Below are positions 1 to 9,252 of a stretch of DNA of 64,000 nt, one piece after another. The DNA lies in contig JBBDYG010000071.1 of assembly GCA_040901765.1 (NCBI GenBank), forward strand, positions 56,002-120,001, read 5' to 3'. Below the pieces are notes generated by a model. The model was given only the letters and a program-made list of their open reading frames with translations, made no database searches and was not told the DNA's origin. Each line of letters opens with the position of its first letter. The first letter of the stretch is position 1. Source of the stretch: JBBDYG01 sp040901765. GTDB lineage: Bacteria; Planctomycetota; Planctomycetia; Pirellulales; Lacipirellulaceae. Both the position numbers and the translations under genes were made by a program.

Positions 1-328
1 GTTCCCACGCCGGGTCGATGTGGCCATCGACCGTCATCAGTGCCGCGAATGCAGTCGCGGCCAAATCGGAATCATCGCCCACCGCTAGTTTTTGCAACCG
101 CGCACGTTGGGCGTATAGTGCGTCGTACTTGCGGGATGCCATCAACGCCAGAATCGAACTAGGCCAAGCCGAATCGCTTGCTACATTGACTGGAAGTTGA
201 CTTGCAGTAACGATTTGCTTTGTCTCTCGGTCACAGCCGCCCAAGGACACGACGACCAACCACAATAGCACCGCACAGCGCACACTTCGCAGGTGAGTCG
301 GAAGTGTGCGGAGACTTGTAAACATCAT
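1..328 (-). CDS. Putative lipoprotein, partial (3' end beyond window)
   Basis: An open minus-strand frame starts at ATG 328 (a second ATG is adjacent at 325) and runs off the left edge without a stop, so only about 109 residues are visible. The N-terminus has basic residues, then a hydrophobic stretch (AVLLWLVVVSL) ending in LGGC, a good lipobox with the Cys near residue 32. The protein is therefore probably exported and lipid-anchored. The mature part (ASRKYDALYAQRARLQKL) looks helical, but I recognise no domain. The start lies close to the palindrome at 401-502 that separates it from the divergent copper ATPase gene. No strong Shine-Dalgarno is seen. Confidence 0.6.
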   Translation of the reverse strand, partial: MMFTSLRTLPTHLRSVRCAVLLWLVVVSLGGCDRETKQIVTASQLPVNVASDSAWPSSILALMASRKYDALYAQRARLQKLAVGDDSDLAATAFAALMTVDGHIDPAWE

Positions 329-400
329 CGAATTTCGCAACAGGTGCCGGTTGGGTTCATTATGAACCACCTTGCGTTTCTTGGCCATGAGTAGCATTTT

Positions 401-502
401 GAACAGAAGGTCGCCAAGTTCGCGAAGGAGTTGGAAAAAGTCTGGGCTGAAACAGACTTTCTGACCTTCCTCATTCTTTGCGGACTTTGCGGCCTTCTGT
501 TC
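401..502. repeat. Long imperfect palindrome upstream of the copper ATPase
   Basis: The left arm (401-430, starting GAACAGAAGG) and right arm (470-502, ending CCTTCTGTTC) are largely complementary. They are separated by an inner 8-bp inverted repeat, AAAGTCTG/CAGACTTT. The arms contain a loosely repeated AAGnnCGC unit. It lies in the divergent spacer between the lipoprotein and the ATPase, so it could act as a bidirectional terminator, a repeat element or a regulatory hairpin. The sequence alone does not decide. Confidence 0.6.
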
Positions 503-537
503 AAGCGTTCGGCAGTTTTGTTCCGGCGGCAATTCTC

Positions 538-2958
538 ATGGCAATCGACCCGATTTGCGGCATGCAGGTGGACGAAGCGACGGGCCTGTCGGCCGAGCGC
601 GATGGGGAGAAGTTTTATTTTTGCAGCCCGTTCTGCCGGGAAAAGTTCTTGCGGGACGAGGTGCCCGAGGAACCTTCTCCTCGCCACATGAAGGCCGAGC
701 CGGCGGTGGTATCTATCGCGATTCCCAACGCCGACGCGGCAAAGTACATCTGCCCCATGTGCCCCGGCGTGGAAAGCGACCGCCCCGGCCCGTGCCCTAA
801 GTGCGGCATGGCGCTAGAGCCGGCGACCGTGGCGCCGCCGACAACGCGGACCATTTACACCTGCCCGATGCATCCAGAAATCGAGCAGGACCACCCCGGT
901 GCGTGCCCGAAGTGCGGCATGGCGCTGGAACCGAAGTCTGTCGTTGCGGCTGAAGAAGACGATCCCGAACTGCGCAGCATGACGCTACGGTTTTGGGTGG
1001 GTCTCGTCTTGGGCGTGCCGGTCTTGCTGCTGGCAATGCTGCCGATGGTGGGCATCGACTTGGGCATCTCGATGGCAACCTCACGATGGTTGCAACTGAC
1101 GTTGGCAACTCCGGTGGTGTTGTGGGCCGGCTGGCCCTTCTTCGAGCGCGGCGGGCGGTCGGTCATTACCTGGAATCTCAACATGTTCACGCTCATCGCG
1201 CTCGGCGTGGGGGCGGCGTACTTGTACAGCGTCGTTGCGATGCTCGTCCCCGATTGGATCCCCGACGCCTTCAAAGACCATGGCCACGTCGCGGTCTATT
1301 TTGAAGCGGCGGTAATGATCGTCGTGCTGGTGCTGCTCGGGCAAGTGCTAGAGCTGCGTGCGCGCCGGCTCACGAGCAGCGCCATTCGTGAACTGATGTC
1401 GCTCGCGCCGCCGACGGCGCGCCTCGTTCAAGATGGCGTGGAGCGCGACGTGCCGCTGGCCGAGGTGCGCACTGGCGACCTGCTTCGCGTGCTGCCGGGG
1501 GCAAAGGTTCCGGTCGATGGCACCGTCACCTCCGGCCGCAGCACGGTCGACGAATCGATGATTACCGGCGAGCCATTGGCCGTCGCCAAGCAAGAAGGCG
1601 ACACGCTGATCGGCGGCACGGTGAACCAGACCGGCTCGTTTGTGATGCGGGCCGAGCGCGTCGGCCAAGAGACCGTCCTCTCGCAGATCGTGCAACTCGT
1701 GTCGGAAGCCCAGCGGAGCCGCGCACCGATCCAGCGGCTGGCCGACCGTATCGCGGGATGGTTCGTGCCACTGGTGGTGCTCGTGGCCGTCATCACGTTC
1801 ATCGCCTGGGCGCTCTTCTCGCCGCGAGAACCGCGCCTGGCGTATGCGCTGGTTAGCGCCGTATCGGTGCTGATCATTGCCTGCCCCTGCGCTTTGGGCC
1901 TCGCTACTCCCATGTCAATCATGGTCGGCGTCGGCCGCGGCGCACGGGAAGGCATCCTGATCAAAAACGCCGAAGTGCTCGAAACCTTGGAGCAAGTCGA
2001 TACGCTCGTGGTGGACAAAACCGGCACGCTCACCGAAGGCCGGCCGAAGCTAACCGAATTGCACACCTCAGAAGGCGTTTCCGAACAGGACTTGTTGCGC
2101 CTCGCGGCATCCGTCGAACAGCAAAGCGAGCATCCTTTATCGCGGGCGATTGTCGAAGCGGCACAGGAGAGAGGGATCGCCCTCGCCCACATCCAAGACT
2201 TCAATTCGGTGACGGGCGGCGGGGTGCTCGGCATTGTCGAGGGGCGTCGCGTGGTGATCGGTAATCCCAACCTGCTGCGTGAGCAAAGGGTGACGGACGA
2301 CGATCCGTTGCTCTCCGACGCGGTCCAGTTGCAAGAGCAGGGACGAACGGTCGTGTTTGTGGCGGTCGATGGCCGCGCGGTGGGATTGCTCGCGATTGCC
2401 GATCCGATCAAACCGACTACGGCCGACGCCGTGCGCGAACTGCATGCCCTGGGTCTGCGGATCGTAATGCTTACCGGCGACAACGAGCGAACCGCGAAGG
2501 CCGTTGCAAAGCAACTCGGAATCGACGAGGTGGAAGCTGGCGTCAGCCCGCAGCAGAAGCACGAGCGCGTGGTGGCTCTCAAAGCTGCCGGACGCAAAGT
2601 GGCGATGGCGGGGGATGGCATTAACGACGCCCCCGCGCTCGCTGCGGCCGATGTGGGCATCGCCATGGGCACCGGCACCGACGTGGCAATCGAAAGTGCC
2701 GGCGTGACGCTCGTGAAGGGCGACCTGCGCGGCATCGTGAAGGCGATCCGCCTCAGCCGGCGCACGATGCGGAACATCCGCCAAAACTTGTTCTTCGCGT
2801 TCATCTACAACGCGCTGGGCGTGCCTGTGGCCGCGGGAGTTCTTGTTCCCTTCGGGATCACCCTGCTCTTGAACCCAATGCTCGCCGCCGCCGCCATGAG
2901 CTTTAGCTCGCTATCGGTGGTGGCGAATGCCTTGCGGCTGCGCCACTCGCAGTTGTAA
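538..2958 (+). CDS. copA: Copper-translocating P1B-type ATPase with YHS and heavy-metal-binding domains
   Basis: This is an 806-residue membrane pump predicted to export Cu(I) using ATP. The order is: a YHS domain (about 1-45, DPICGMQV), two Cys-rich heavy-metal-binding segments (about 70-93 and 107-131, each ending CPKCGM), then the ATPase core. The core has the A-domain TGEP, intramembrane CPC (449-451), phosphorylation site DKTGT (Asp493), the SEHPLSRA motif of the N-domain and GDGIND (around 692). TM7 YN and TM8 MSxSS are typical of the Cu(I) subgroup. ATG 538 was chosen because the YHS domain begins there; the frame stays open upstream to 478. The first metal segment has CPMCP where the second has CPMHP. 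No regulator gene is adjacent. Confidence 0.9.
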   Translation: MAIDPICGMQVDEATGLSAERDGEKFYFCSPFCREKFLRDEVPEEPSPRHMKAEPAVVSIAIPNADAAKYICPMCPGVESDRPGPCPKCGMALEPATVAPPTTRTIYTCPMHPEIEQDHPGACPKCGMALEPKSVVAAEEDDPELRSMTLRFWVGLVLGVPVLLLAMLPMVGIDLGISMATSRWLQLTLATPVVLWAGWPFFERGGRSVITWNLNMFTLIALGVGAAYLYSVVAMLVPDWIPDAFKDHGHVAVYFEAAVMIVVLVLLGQVLELRARRLTSSAIRELMSLAPPTARLVQDGVERDVPLAEVRTGDLLRVLPGAKVPVDGTVTSGRSTVDESMITGEPLAVAKQEGDTLIGGTVNQTGSFVMRAERVGQETVLSQIVQLVSEAQRSRAPIQRLADRIAGWFVPLVVLVAVITFIAWALFSPREPRLAYALVSAVSVLIIACPCALGLATPMSIMVGVGRGAREGILIKNAEVLETLEQVDTLVVDKTGTLTEGRPKLTELHTSEGVSEQDLLRLAASVEQQSEHPLSRAIVEAAQERGIALAHIQDFNSVTGGGVLGIVEGRRVVIGNPNLLREQRVTDDDPLLSDAVQLQEQGRTVVFVAVDGRAVGLLAIADPIKPTTADAVRELHALGLRIVMLTGDNERTAKAVAKQLGIDEVEAGVSPQQKHERVVALKAAGRKVAMAGDGINDAPALAAADVGIAMGTGTDVAIESAGVTLVKGDLRGIVKAIRLSRRTMRNIRQNLFFAFIYNALGVPVAAGVLVPFGITLLLNPMLAAAAMSFSSLSVVANALRLRHSQL

Positions 2959-2977
2959 TCTCACGGCAGCCGGATGT

Positions 2978-2996
2978 CCCCCGGCGGAGCCGGGGG
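2978..2996. terminator. Hairpin between convergent genes
   Basis: CCCCCGGC and GCCGGGGG form a perfect 8-bp stem with a 3-base loop. It lies in the short gap between the stops of the copper ATPase (+) and the large secreted protein (-). There is no T-run, so it is a candidate bidirectional terminator rather than a canonical one. Confidence 0.5.
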
Positions 2997-3010
2997 CTGG
3001 CAAGCGCAAA

Positions 3011-5875
3011 TCACGGCTCGGCCATGAATCGATAGATCATGGTTCGTGCGCCGTTGACCTCTTCGGCGCGAAGTTTCAGTTCACGACCCACCAGCTCTTT
3101 GCCCTTGGGATATTCGTAGATCTTAGTGTCGCCTTCCGGGCCAAGCATAAATACCTGCGTCCGCTTGCGGCGGTTGGGCGGGGCATAAAGCAGGCATTTG
3201 AAGTCGGCCGGAGTTGCGCCGCGGTTGGCCATCCATTGTTCAATCACGAGTTCGTTATTGTCCCCCAACCGCGTGGTAAGGCGAATGTCGATGTCTTCCT
3301 GGCCGACGAACAGGTCGCGCCACACGCTGAAGCTGTAGTGCTTGTCGGCTTCCAGTTCAAAGTCGAGCCGCACCGGTTGGCGGCCGTAGGTGGCCTCATC
3401 GAGCTTTATTTCGAGCGGCAACTGGAACGTGCCGTCGGTCTTGATGGCGAACTGACCGCGCTCGGGGGTGATCGACCAACGTTTATTCGGCATGGCGGAA
3501 CGGTCGCCGCGGTCGCGAACTTGATCCGGCACGAAGATCGTGACCGTGCCTCCGATGCCCTGTCCGAAATAATTGGCGAGTTGCAGGCTGTTGGAGTGGG
3601 GAACGCCAAAGATGCTGGGGACGCGCAGCGATCCGAAAGCCACGTTGATCCGCCAGCGGGTGATGGCTTCGTGCAGCCCCAGTACGTAGGTGGGGAGGCG
3701 GCTGACGCGCAGTGTCACTTCGCGGTTGTCACCCGCGGTGAGCGGAGCGGGCCGGCCCCAGATGTCGAGTTGTTGCACGTTGTCGCCAAGAAACAATGTC
3801 TCTTCAACCGGATGGTCGGTCGTCGCGCTGTCGTTCCACACAACCATCACCACGAGGCCATCATATCGCCGGAAAACGTGGTTGGGGCTGCCCTTGGGAA
3901 GTTCGAGCTGGCCGAGATACCCCGCTCCGCCGAGCAGACTGGCGGTGGTGCGCCAGGGAAGCAGCAGTTCGCCTGGCTCGCCCTCGCTGGTCATCAGGCC
4001 GCTCACATCGGTGAACGGATTGGGGCAATAGATGCCGGTCGCGCCGTGAATCTTGGCGGTGATCATCAAGTCGGTGAGTTGGCGGATACGGGCCTCTTGC
4101 AGTTCGCCCGGAGTAACACGCTCGGCTGGTTCTGGCGCTGGAGCCGCCGAAGATTTGGCATGGCTTGCAGAGTGATTGATTGTTGGATTGTCCGCTAAGT
4201 TGGAATTTGGAGCACTGGCGGAGCCAGTGGCACCCGAATTGTCGGGTGGGAGTGCCTGACCTATGGCGGGGATGCCGGTCAAGGACTGGGTGTCGATGAG
4301 GATCCAGGGCTTGTGCTTCGCGGAAATATCAAGCCGGTCGCGCAGCTCTTCCAGCGAGAGAGCAGGGTGCGACGACATTTGAACGAAATCGCAAGCACCT
4401 GGAATCAGGTCATGCGACCACCGCCAGTTGATGCCAAGCTGCACGTCCTGGCCAAAGCGAAACAAGCTTTTCCGAATCGCCGCGACACGGCTCGTCAGAT
4501 CCATGTCGCCTACAAAGCTCGTGTCGTCGTCGATTCCAAGCTGCCACCATCGTACGCGCAGCGAGAGGCGGGTCATCACGTGGTCGAACATCGTGAGCCA
4601 GCCCGTCGTGTCGCCCGAGAACAGATCGGCGACGTTCATCGGATTCTTAACAGATTGCTTCGGTCCCTGCGGGTCGGTGATCAGACCCACGACGTCGATG
4701 TAGGAAGCTGCGAGCCGGTCGGCGAAGTGAATAAGTCGCTCGCCGCGGGCCGCGTCATCCGGCGCGAACCAGATGGGCAGCTTCACCCAACTGACGCCGA
4801 GTTGCGGCAAAAGCTGAGTTAGTTCCTCGAACGACAGGGGCTGGTCGGCATCGGGTAGGGTCCAGCCAAACTCACCACCCCGAGGACCGTCCAGCGGCGG
4901 CAGCACGGCCAGCGTGATCGTTTGCGATTCCAGCTCCCCTTGATGCTCGCTGTCGAGCATGGCCACTCGCACGCGATAAAAGCCAAAGTCTTTGATGGGC
5001 GGCTGCCAGTGCAGCACGCCTTCATAGCCGGCAGGGACCGCCGATGCTTGCTCGAGGACGGCGGCGCTGCGGCGATGGTCTTCCTCGATCAACGTTCCGT
5101 CGAGCCGGAGCCGCGCCTGGCCTCCGGCAATTGAATCGCCCACGGAATCAAGCAGTTGAAACTCGATCTCGGGATTGCGCTGCCGAATGCCGCGGAGTGT
5201 GCAACTCACCTCGATGTCTTCAGGCAGTTGATAGATGTGGAGCGGGTCGCTGGCCGCGATCGCCATGCTCGGCAACCGCGCGAGCCGTACCCCGTCAACC
5301 CACACGATGCCATTGAGGTCGCCCCGTTCGCCGCGGCGTGTGGTTATGCGTAGAACCGCCCGGTCGATGTCGGCGTGAGCCGGCTTCATGGTTTCAAGGC
5401 GGATCGGAACCCAGCCATCGGTTGAAGTCATCGCCGGCGCGCGGACCAGTTGCAACGACTTGCCATACGCATCAAGAAAATCTACTTCCACGGTCACGTG
5501 GCTATGCGCGACCTGCTCGGTGCGCACCCGCATGTCGAGCGTGTAGCTGAACCGCGGCAGGACGCGAATCGGTGGGCTGGAAATCTCGGCGCTCGCGCCG
5601 TCAAGCGCGATTCGCAGGCACGGATCGCCTGGCGTCAGTGTGTCGTCTGCGATGCCGATGGCGACATATTGGGGGAATCCCGGGCCGGAGTTCCGCTCCC
5701 AACGATCGGGCCAGCCATCGAAGTTCACGTCCCAGGATGCATCGAAGTCGCAGTGAAAGATTTCGACCGTTTCGCCGGCGCTCGATTCGGCGACCGCATC
5801 ATCGGCGGCAGGGGTTGGCGTTGAGAGCACCGCGGCGAAACAGGCGACGAGCAGCGGAAGATAACGAATAATCAT
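3011..5875 (-). CDS. Large secreted protein with a possible glycosidase-like TIM barrel
   Basis: The 954-residue protein starts at ATG 5875 with a clear signal peptide (MIIRYLPLLVACFAAVLS, then PTPAA). The frame is open to 6013, but the extra residues precede the signal and overlap the divergent gene, so they were discarded. After the signal comes a beta-rich, carbohydrate-binding-like region (FDGWPDRWERNSGPG). A central segment with LGVSWVKLPIWF and later WWQLGIDDD suggests a glycoside hydrolase-type barrel, and a Ser/Ala/Pro-rich linker lies near 560-600. The C-terminal 300 residues look like a beta-sandwich. Catalytic residues cannot be assigned and no family is recognised with confidence. 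It is probably a periplasmic or extracellular polysaccharide-related protein. Confidence 0.6.
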   Translation of the reverse strand: MIIRYLPLLVACFAAVLSTPTPAADDAVAESSAGETVEIFHCDFDASWDVNFDGWPDRWERNSGPGFPQYVAIGIADDTLTPGDPCLRIALDGASAEISSPPIRVLPRFSYTLDMRVRTEQVAHSHVTVEVDFLDAYGKSLQLVRAPAMTSTDGWVPIRLETMKPAHADIDRAVLRITTRRGERGDLNGIVWVDGVRLARLPSMAIAASDPLHIYQLPEDIEVSCTLRGIRQRNPEIEFQLLDSVGDSIAGGQARLRLDGTLIEEDHRRSAAVLEQASAVPAGYEGVLHWQPPIKDFGFYRVRVAMLDSEHQGELESQTITLAVLPPLDGPRGGEFGWTLPDADQPLSFEELTQLLPQLGVSWVKLPIWFAPDDAARGERLIHFADRLAASYIDVVGLITDPQGPKQSVKNPMNVADLFSGDTTGWLTMFDHVMTRLSLRVRWWQLGIDDDTSFVGDMDLTSRVAAIRKSLFRFGQDVQLGINWRWSHDLIPGACDFVQMSSHPALSLEELRDRLDISAKHKPWILIDTQSLTGIPAIGQALPPDNSGATGSASAPNSNLADNPTINHSASHAKSSAAPAPEPAERVTPGELQEARIRQLTDLMITAKIHGATGIYCPNPFTDVSGLMTSEGEPGELLLPWRTTASLLGGAGYLGQLELPKGSPNHVFRRYDGLVVMVVWNDSATTDHPVEETLFLGDNVQQLDIWGRPAPLTAGDNREVTLRVSRLPTYVLGLHEAITRWRINVAFGSLRVPSIFGVPHSNSLQLANYFGQGIGGTVTIFVPDQVRDRGDRSAMPNKRWSITPERGQFAIKTDGTFQLPLEIKLDEATYGRQPVRLDFELEADKHYSFSVWRDLFVGQEDIDIRLTTRLGDNNELVIEQWMANRGATPADFKCLLYAPPNRRKRTQVFMLGPEGDTKIYEYPKGKELVGRELKLRAEEVNGARTMIYRFMAEP

Positions 5876-5990
5876 GGAAACGGCTTGCGGGGCGTGACTT
5901 TCGGGGCGCGACACGTGAAAATGTACCGCAGGCCAGGGGCGCACCCAGTTGGCCGCGGCAATTGGGTCGAACTGCAAGGAACGCACAATC

Positions 5991-6773
5991 GTGTCAGAAC
6001 TTAAAATCGGCATTCAAACCCGCAGCCTGCGGTTGCCGTTGAGACAGGCGATTCGAGTCGCGGCGGAACTCGGCGCCGCGGGGGTCGAGATCGATCTGCG
6101 ATACGAGCTGCGGCCCGAGGAACTGTCCCAGACCGGATTGCGGGAATTTCGCAAACTGCTCGCCGACCAGAATCAGCGCGTCTCGGCTGCGGCATTCCCC
6201 ACGCGGCGCGGCTTCGGGGATGCAGCCGATCTCGATCGCCGCATCGCGGCAACGCAACAAGCAATGGAATTCGCCGGTCGGCTCGGTGCGCGGGTGCTCG
6301 TAAACCGGGTCGGCGCTGTGCCGGCCGACGAAAGTGACCCCCGTTTTTTGCGGATGGTCGAGGCGCTCACCGCGCTGGGCGTGTATGGCGACCGCGTTGG
6401 AGTGCGGCTCGCGGCGCAAACGGCAAGCGAAAGCGGCCCGCAGCTTTTGCGGTTGCTCGCGCAACTGCCCGAGGGAACTATCGGCGTGGATTTCCACCCC
6501 GCTGCGCTGATTCAAGGCGGTTTCTCCGTTCCCGAAGCACTCGAAGCCCTGGCGCCGCACGTGATTCACGTCCACGCCTGCGATGCGGTCCGCGACTTCG
6601 GCCAGCAACGAGCCGTGGAGGTCGAATTAGGGCGCGGGGCGGCCGAAATTCCCGAAATCCTTGGCCGGCTCGAAGAGTTCAACTACCAAGGTTGGGTAAC
6701 CATTGAACGCAGCGATACCGCGGATCCGCGAAGTGATATTGGAAACGCCGTGGCGTATCTCAAAGCGATGTAG
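5991..6773 (+). CDS. Sugar phosphate isomerase/epimerase-like TIM-barrel protein
   Basis: The 260-residue protein fits the xylose isomerase-like/AP endonuclease 2 superfamily: KIGIQTRSL at the N-terminus, ELGAAGVEIDLRYE on strand 2, IGVDFHPAAL, VIHVHACDAV and a C-terminal YQGWVTIERSD. The His/Asp/Glu residues on the barrel strands could bind a divalent metal. The start is GTG 5991, preceded by AAGGA at 5976-5980 with 10 bases spacing. The frame is open upstream to 5949, but without a ribosome site and overlapping the divergent gene's leader. The substrate cannot be deduced. It is divergently oriented to the large secreted protein. Confidence 0.75.
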   Translation: MSELKIGIQTRSLRLPLRQAIRVAAELGAAGVEIDLRYELRPEELSQTGLREFRKLLADQNQRVSAAAFPTRRGFGDAADLDRRIAATQQAMEFAGRLGARVLVNRVGAVPADESDPRFLRMVEALTALGVYGDRVGVRLAAQTASESGPQLLRLLAQLPEGTIGVDFHPAALIQGGFSVPEALEALAPHVIHVHACDAVRDFGQQRAVEVELGRGAAEIPEILGRLEEFNYQGWVTIERSDTADPRSDIGNAVAYLKAM

Positions 6774-6894
6774 AATGTGAGATGTGAGAAGGCAGAAGTA
6801 AAAAAGGACTCTCGTTAGCTGCGACGCCCGCCACGGCGGGCAGGCTTCGTCCTCGGAGCGGAGCGCGTAGGGCACCGGCTGTTGGATAAAATGC

Positions 6895-7153
6895 ATGCAG
6901 TACCTCCGCCTTTTGTGGGACGATGCAGACGACCTTCGAGGCAATCTGCAGCACGTCCTGGATCATGGGCTGAGTATCGAGGACGTAGGCGACGCAATGC
7001 ACAACCCGCCGCCCGTGGGACCAGTAAATCAAGTGGCCTGCCGTGCTTGTGGGGATATACTAGAGATGGCACGTACCTCTTTGTAGTCTACGAGGAAGTC
7101 GAGAAGACGCGGCTCGTGTCGTTACAGCCTATGAAGTCCCTGAACCGAAATAG
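6895..7153 (+). pseudogene. BrnT-like toxin pseudogene with two frameshifts
   Basis: Three pieces in three frames assemble into one BrnT/DUF4258-like protein. From ATG 6895 the frame reads MQYLRLLWDDADD, LQHVLDHGLSIEDV. Near 7010-7030 the similarity moves to another frame (SSGLPCLWGYTRDG, LFVVYEEVE). Near 7105-7115 it moves again (VVTAYEVPEPK, stop TAG 7151-7153). Each shift has the effect of a one-base deletion. In the family, the conserved W-D, H-G-I-xx-E-V, GYTxDGRY and VVYEE elements lie in a single frame of about 90 residues. Read as a toxin of a type II toxin-antitoxin pair, now dead, followed by an intact helix-turn-helix partner at 7168. Assembly error is the main alternative. Confidence 0.65.
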
Positions 7154-7160
7154 CTGACGC

Positions 7161-7190
7161 CAGACAAATGGAAACCAGACAAATGGAAAC
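7161..7190 (+). repeat. 15-bp perfect tandem duplication over the antitoxin start
   Basis: CAGACAAATGGAAAC occurs twice in succession (7161-7175 and 7176-7190). Each copy contains an ATG (7168 and 7183) in the same frame, so the downstream gene has two equivalent start codons and a duplicated METRQ leader. Confidence 0.9.
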
Positions 7191-7503
7191 CAGAATCGAA
7201 CACGTGTTTACTCATCGAGGGCGGACGTCCGAAGAAGCGGCCCGCGACGATGCCATTCGTCGAGCCGTGAAGGAGGAGTTTCCTCCCGCGCGCTCTGCGG
7301 ACCTGCACGGCCCAGGCACGTTCAGCGACACGCTGCGAGATTCGCTCAGGAGCAGCGAACGTCCCTTGGATCAGATCGCGGCCTCTGCGGGCGTTTCACC
7401 CACGCTTCTGGCGCGCTTTCTGGGTGGCGAGTGTGACATCCACATCACCACTGCGGACAGATTGGCGAAGGCTTTGGATCTAGTCGTCGCGGCAGTTGAA
7501 TAA
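7168..7503 (+). CDS. HTH antitoxin-like protein
   Basis: This 111-residue protein (106 if translation begins at the second ATG, 7183) has a C-terminal XRE-like helix-turn-helix: PLDQIAASAGVSPTLLARFL followed by DIHITTADRLAKALDL. Its N-terminal half is charged and probably binds a partner protein. It sits 14 bases after the remnant of a BrnT-like toxin, the usual toxin-then-antitoxin order. In such pairs the second protein neutralises the toxin and represses the operon. Here the toxin is broken, so it may persist as a solitary regulator. The role is inferred from position and fold. Confidence 0.7.
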   Translation: METRQMETRIEHVFTHRGRTSEEAARDDAIRRAVKEEFPPARSADLHGPGTFSDTLRDSLRSSERPLDQIAASAGVSPTLLARFLGGECDIHITTADRLAKALDLVVAAVE

Positions 7504-7540
7504 GGTGGCGGGTTGCGGACTGTCATAGAAAAGTGGCGCA

Positions 7541-8014
7541 ATGACCCAAAACTATCACGTCCGGCTCGCTAAGGAACAGTTTACCTTCAGCGCCGCGCAT
7601 TTCATCACGTTCGCCGGCAACATCTGCGAACGACTCCATGGGCACAACTATCACGTCGCGGTCGAGGTCCACGGATTACTCGATGAAAACCAGTACGTGA
7701 TCGATTTCATCGCCCTTCGCGATGCGGTGCTGGCCATTACGCGAGCATTGGATCACCACGTGCTGCTGCCCACAACGCACCCGACGATCAAGATCGAAGC
7801 CGACGATCGCGAGGTGACGGTCACTTTTGAAGAACGGCGATGGGTCTTCCCGCTCGACGACTGCGTGCTGCTGCCGGTGGCCAACACCACCGCGGAACTG
7901 GTAGCGCGATACATCGGCGAACGTCTCATCGCGGGAATGCAGCCGAAGCCCGAGAAGCTGATTGTCTCCGTCGATGAATGCGATGGTCAACAAGGCGTTT
8001 GCGCGATGTCGTAG
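7541..8014 (+). CDS. queD: 6-pyruvoyl-tetrahydropterin synthase / 6-carboxytetrahydropterin synthase family
   Basis: At 157 residues this is longer than the roughly 120 usual for QueD. Zinc-ligand histidines are visible at His20 (FSAAHF), His33 and His35. The catalytic-type Cys29 sits in C-x3-HGH, the arrangement of QueD enzymes that turn dihydroneopterin triphosphate into 6-carboxytetrahydropterin for queuosine. A TAEL segment and the late SVDECDG Glu fit the family. Extra length lies around 85-110 (VTFEERRWVF). No other queuosine gene is nearby, so a pterin role other than queuosine remains possible. The start ATG 7541 follows a 37-base gap after the HTH gene. Confidence 0.75.
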   Translation: MTQNYHVRLAKEQFTFSAAHFITFAGNICERLHGHNYHVAVEVHGLLDENQYVIDFIALRDAVLAITRALDHHVLLPTTHPTIKIEADDREVTVTFEERRWVFPLDDCVLLPVANTTAELVARYIGERLIAGMQPKPEKLIVSVDECDGQQGVCAMS

Positions 8015-8142
8015 CAGCTCGCAGCCCCCGCAAACTCTTCCTAATCGGCAAATTCTTTCAACTAACTCGGCGCTCGTGGCCGATCTTTCGATGGAAGCTG
8101 CCATGCGATCGCAGCTAGCATCCCTCGTGAGAGTTTGCCGCC

Positions 8143-9132
8143 ATGCCCGACCTGCATAAAGCCGCGGTGCTGCTGATGAGCCTACCGGAGGATGAGGCGG
8201 CGGCGGTGCTGTCGAAGTTGGAACCGAAGCAGGTCGAGCAGGTTTCGATCGAAATCGCCCGCACCGTCCGCGTCACGAGCGAAGAGCAGGAACAGGTGAT
8301 TCGCGAATTTGCCGAATCGAACCCGGCCAGCGGCGCCAATGGGGGCGGGCTTGAACTTGCCAGAACGCTCGTCAAGAAAGCTCTCGGCGGCAGCGCCAAC
8401 AGCACGCTCGACAACATTCGCCAATCGATCGAGGCGATTCCGTTCGGCTTTCTACGGCACGTTGACAGCCAGAATATTCTTACCTACCTAATTGACGAAC
8501 ACCCGCAAACGATCGCGTTGATTCTGTCGCACTTGCCGCCGACCTTCGGCGCGGAGGTGCTCGCCGGACTTCCCCAGGAACGGCAGCTTGCGGTCGTACA
8601 GCGCATGGCACGCATGGGACAGACGAACCCCGAAATCATCCGCGAAGTAGAGCGAGGGCTCGAACGGCGAATGTCGAGCGTGATGTCGCAAAGCTTCCAA
8701 GCCGCTGGCGGCGTGGACGCAGTGGCGGCCATGCTCAATGTTTCCGATCGCGGTACCGAACGGGCGATTCTCGAAAGCCTAGCTGTGGAACATGCGGAAC
8801 TGGTCGAAGAGATTCGCCGACTGATGTTTGTCTTTGAAGACATCAGCAAATTCGGCGATAAGGACGTTCAAACCATTCTTAAAAACGTCGACAACCAGCA
8901 ATGGGCAATGGCTCTCAAAGGCGCTAGCACCGAACTTAAGGAGCGAATCCTCAGCAACATGTCGCAGCGCGCGGCCGACATGCTCAAGGAAGAAATGGAG
9001 TATCTCGGCGCGGTGAAGCGCTCGGCCGTCGAGGCTCAGCAGCAAAAACTCGTCGACGTGATCCGCGCCCTGCAAGAGTCCGGTGAAATCGAAATGGCCA
9101 CCGGCGACGAGCAAGAGCAACTCGTGCAGTAA
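8143..9132 (+). CDS. fliG: Flagellar motor switch protein FliG
   Basis: The 329-residue protein matches FliG length and order. The N-terminal domain has KAAVLLMSLPEDEAAAVLSKL, the middle domain has LIDEHPQTIALILSHL (the FliM-binding EHPQ region), and the C-terminal domain has FEDISKFGDKDVQTILKNVD with the charged helix that meets the stator. FliG forms the rotor C-ring with FliM and FliN on the cytoplasmic face. No other flagellar gene is in the window, so this is an isolated locus. The start ATG 8143 has a weak upstream site. Confidence 0.95.
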   Translation: MPDLHKAAVLLMSLPEDEAAAVLSKLEPKQVEQVSIEIARTVRVTSEEQEQVIREFAESNPASGANGGGLELARTLVKKALGGSANSTLDNIRQSIEAIPFGFLRHVDSQNILTYLIDEHPQTIALILSHLPPTFGAEVLAGLPQERQLAVVQRMARMGQTNPEIIREVERGLERRMSSVMSQSFQAAGGVDAVAAMLNVSDRGTERAILESLAVEHAELVEEIRRLMFVFEDISKFGDKDVQTILKNVDNQQWAMALKGASTELKERILSNMSQRAADMLKEEMEYLGAVKRSAVEAQQQKLVDVIRALQESGEIEMATGDEQEQLVQ

Positions 9133-9184
9133 ATAGCCCGGCCATTCTGGCCGGCGTTACGCCGACCCAGGATGGGTCGGCTAT
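9133..9184. terminator. Palindromic spacer between fliG and mutS
   Basis: Immediately after the fliG stop lie nested inverted repeats: outer ATAGCC/GGCTAT, GGCCATTCTGGCC, and CCGACCCAGGATGGGTCGG. It could terminate fliG transcription or be an intergenic repeat element; there is no T-run. Confidence 0.5.
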
Positions 9185-9252
9185 ATGGCCAGCTTTCGCG
9201 CGTCTTGTCCATCGGCTAGCATAGCGTTGCACCCTAGCGGAGCCGCGCGCCG

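Noticed and set aside
18..200. Small plus-strand frame at the left edge
   Set aside because: The minus strand holds an open frame with a lipobox; this one has no ribosome site or motif.
1428..2804. 458-codon open frame on the minus strand
   Set aside because: It lies wholly within the copper ATPase gene on the other strand; its translation is Ser/Thr/Arg-rich with no family motif, a typical shadow of GC-rich coding DNA.
2927..4198. 423-codon plus-strand frame
   Set aside because: It overlaps the large secreted protein gene on the minus strand, which has a signal peptide and sensible domains; this frame has none.
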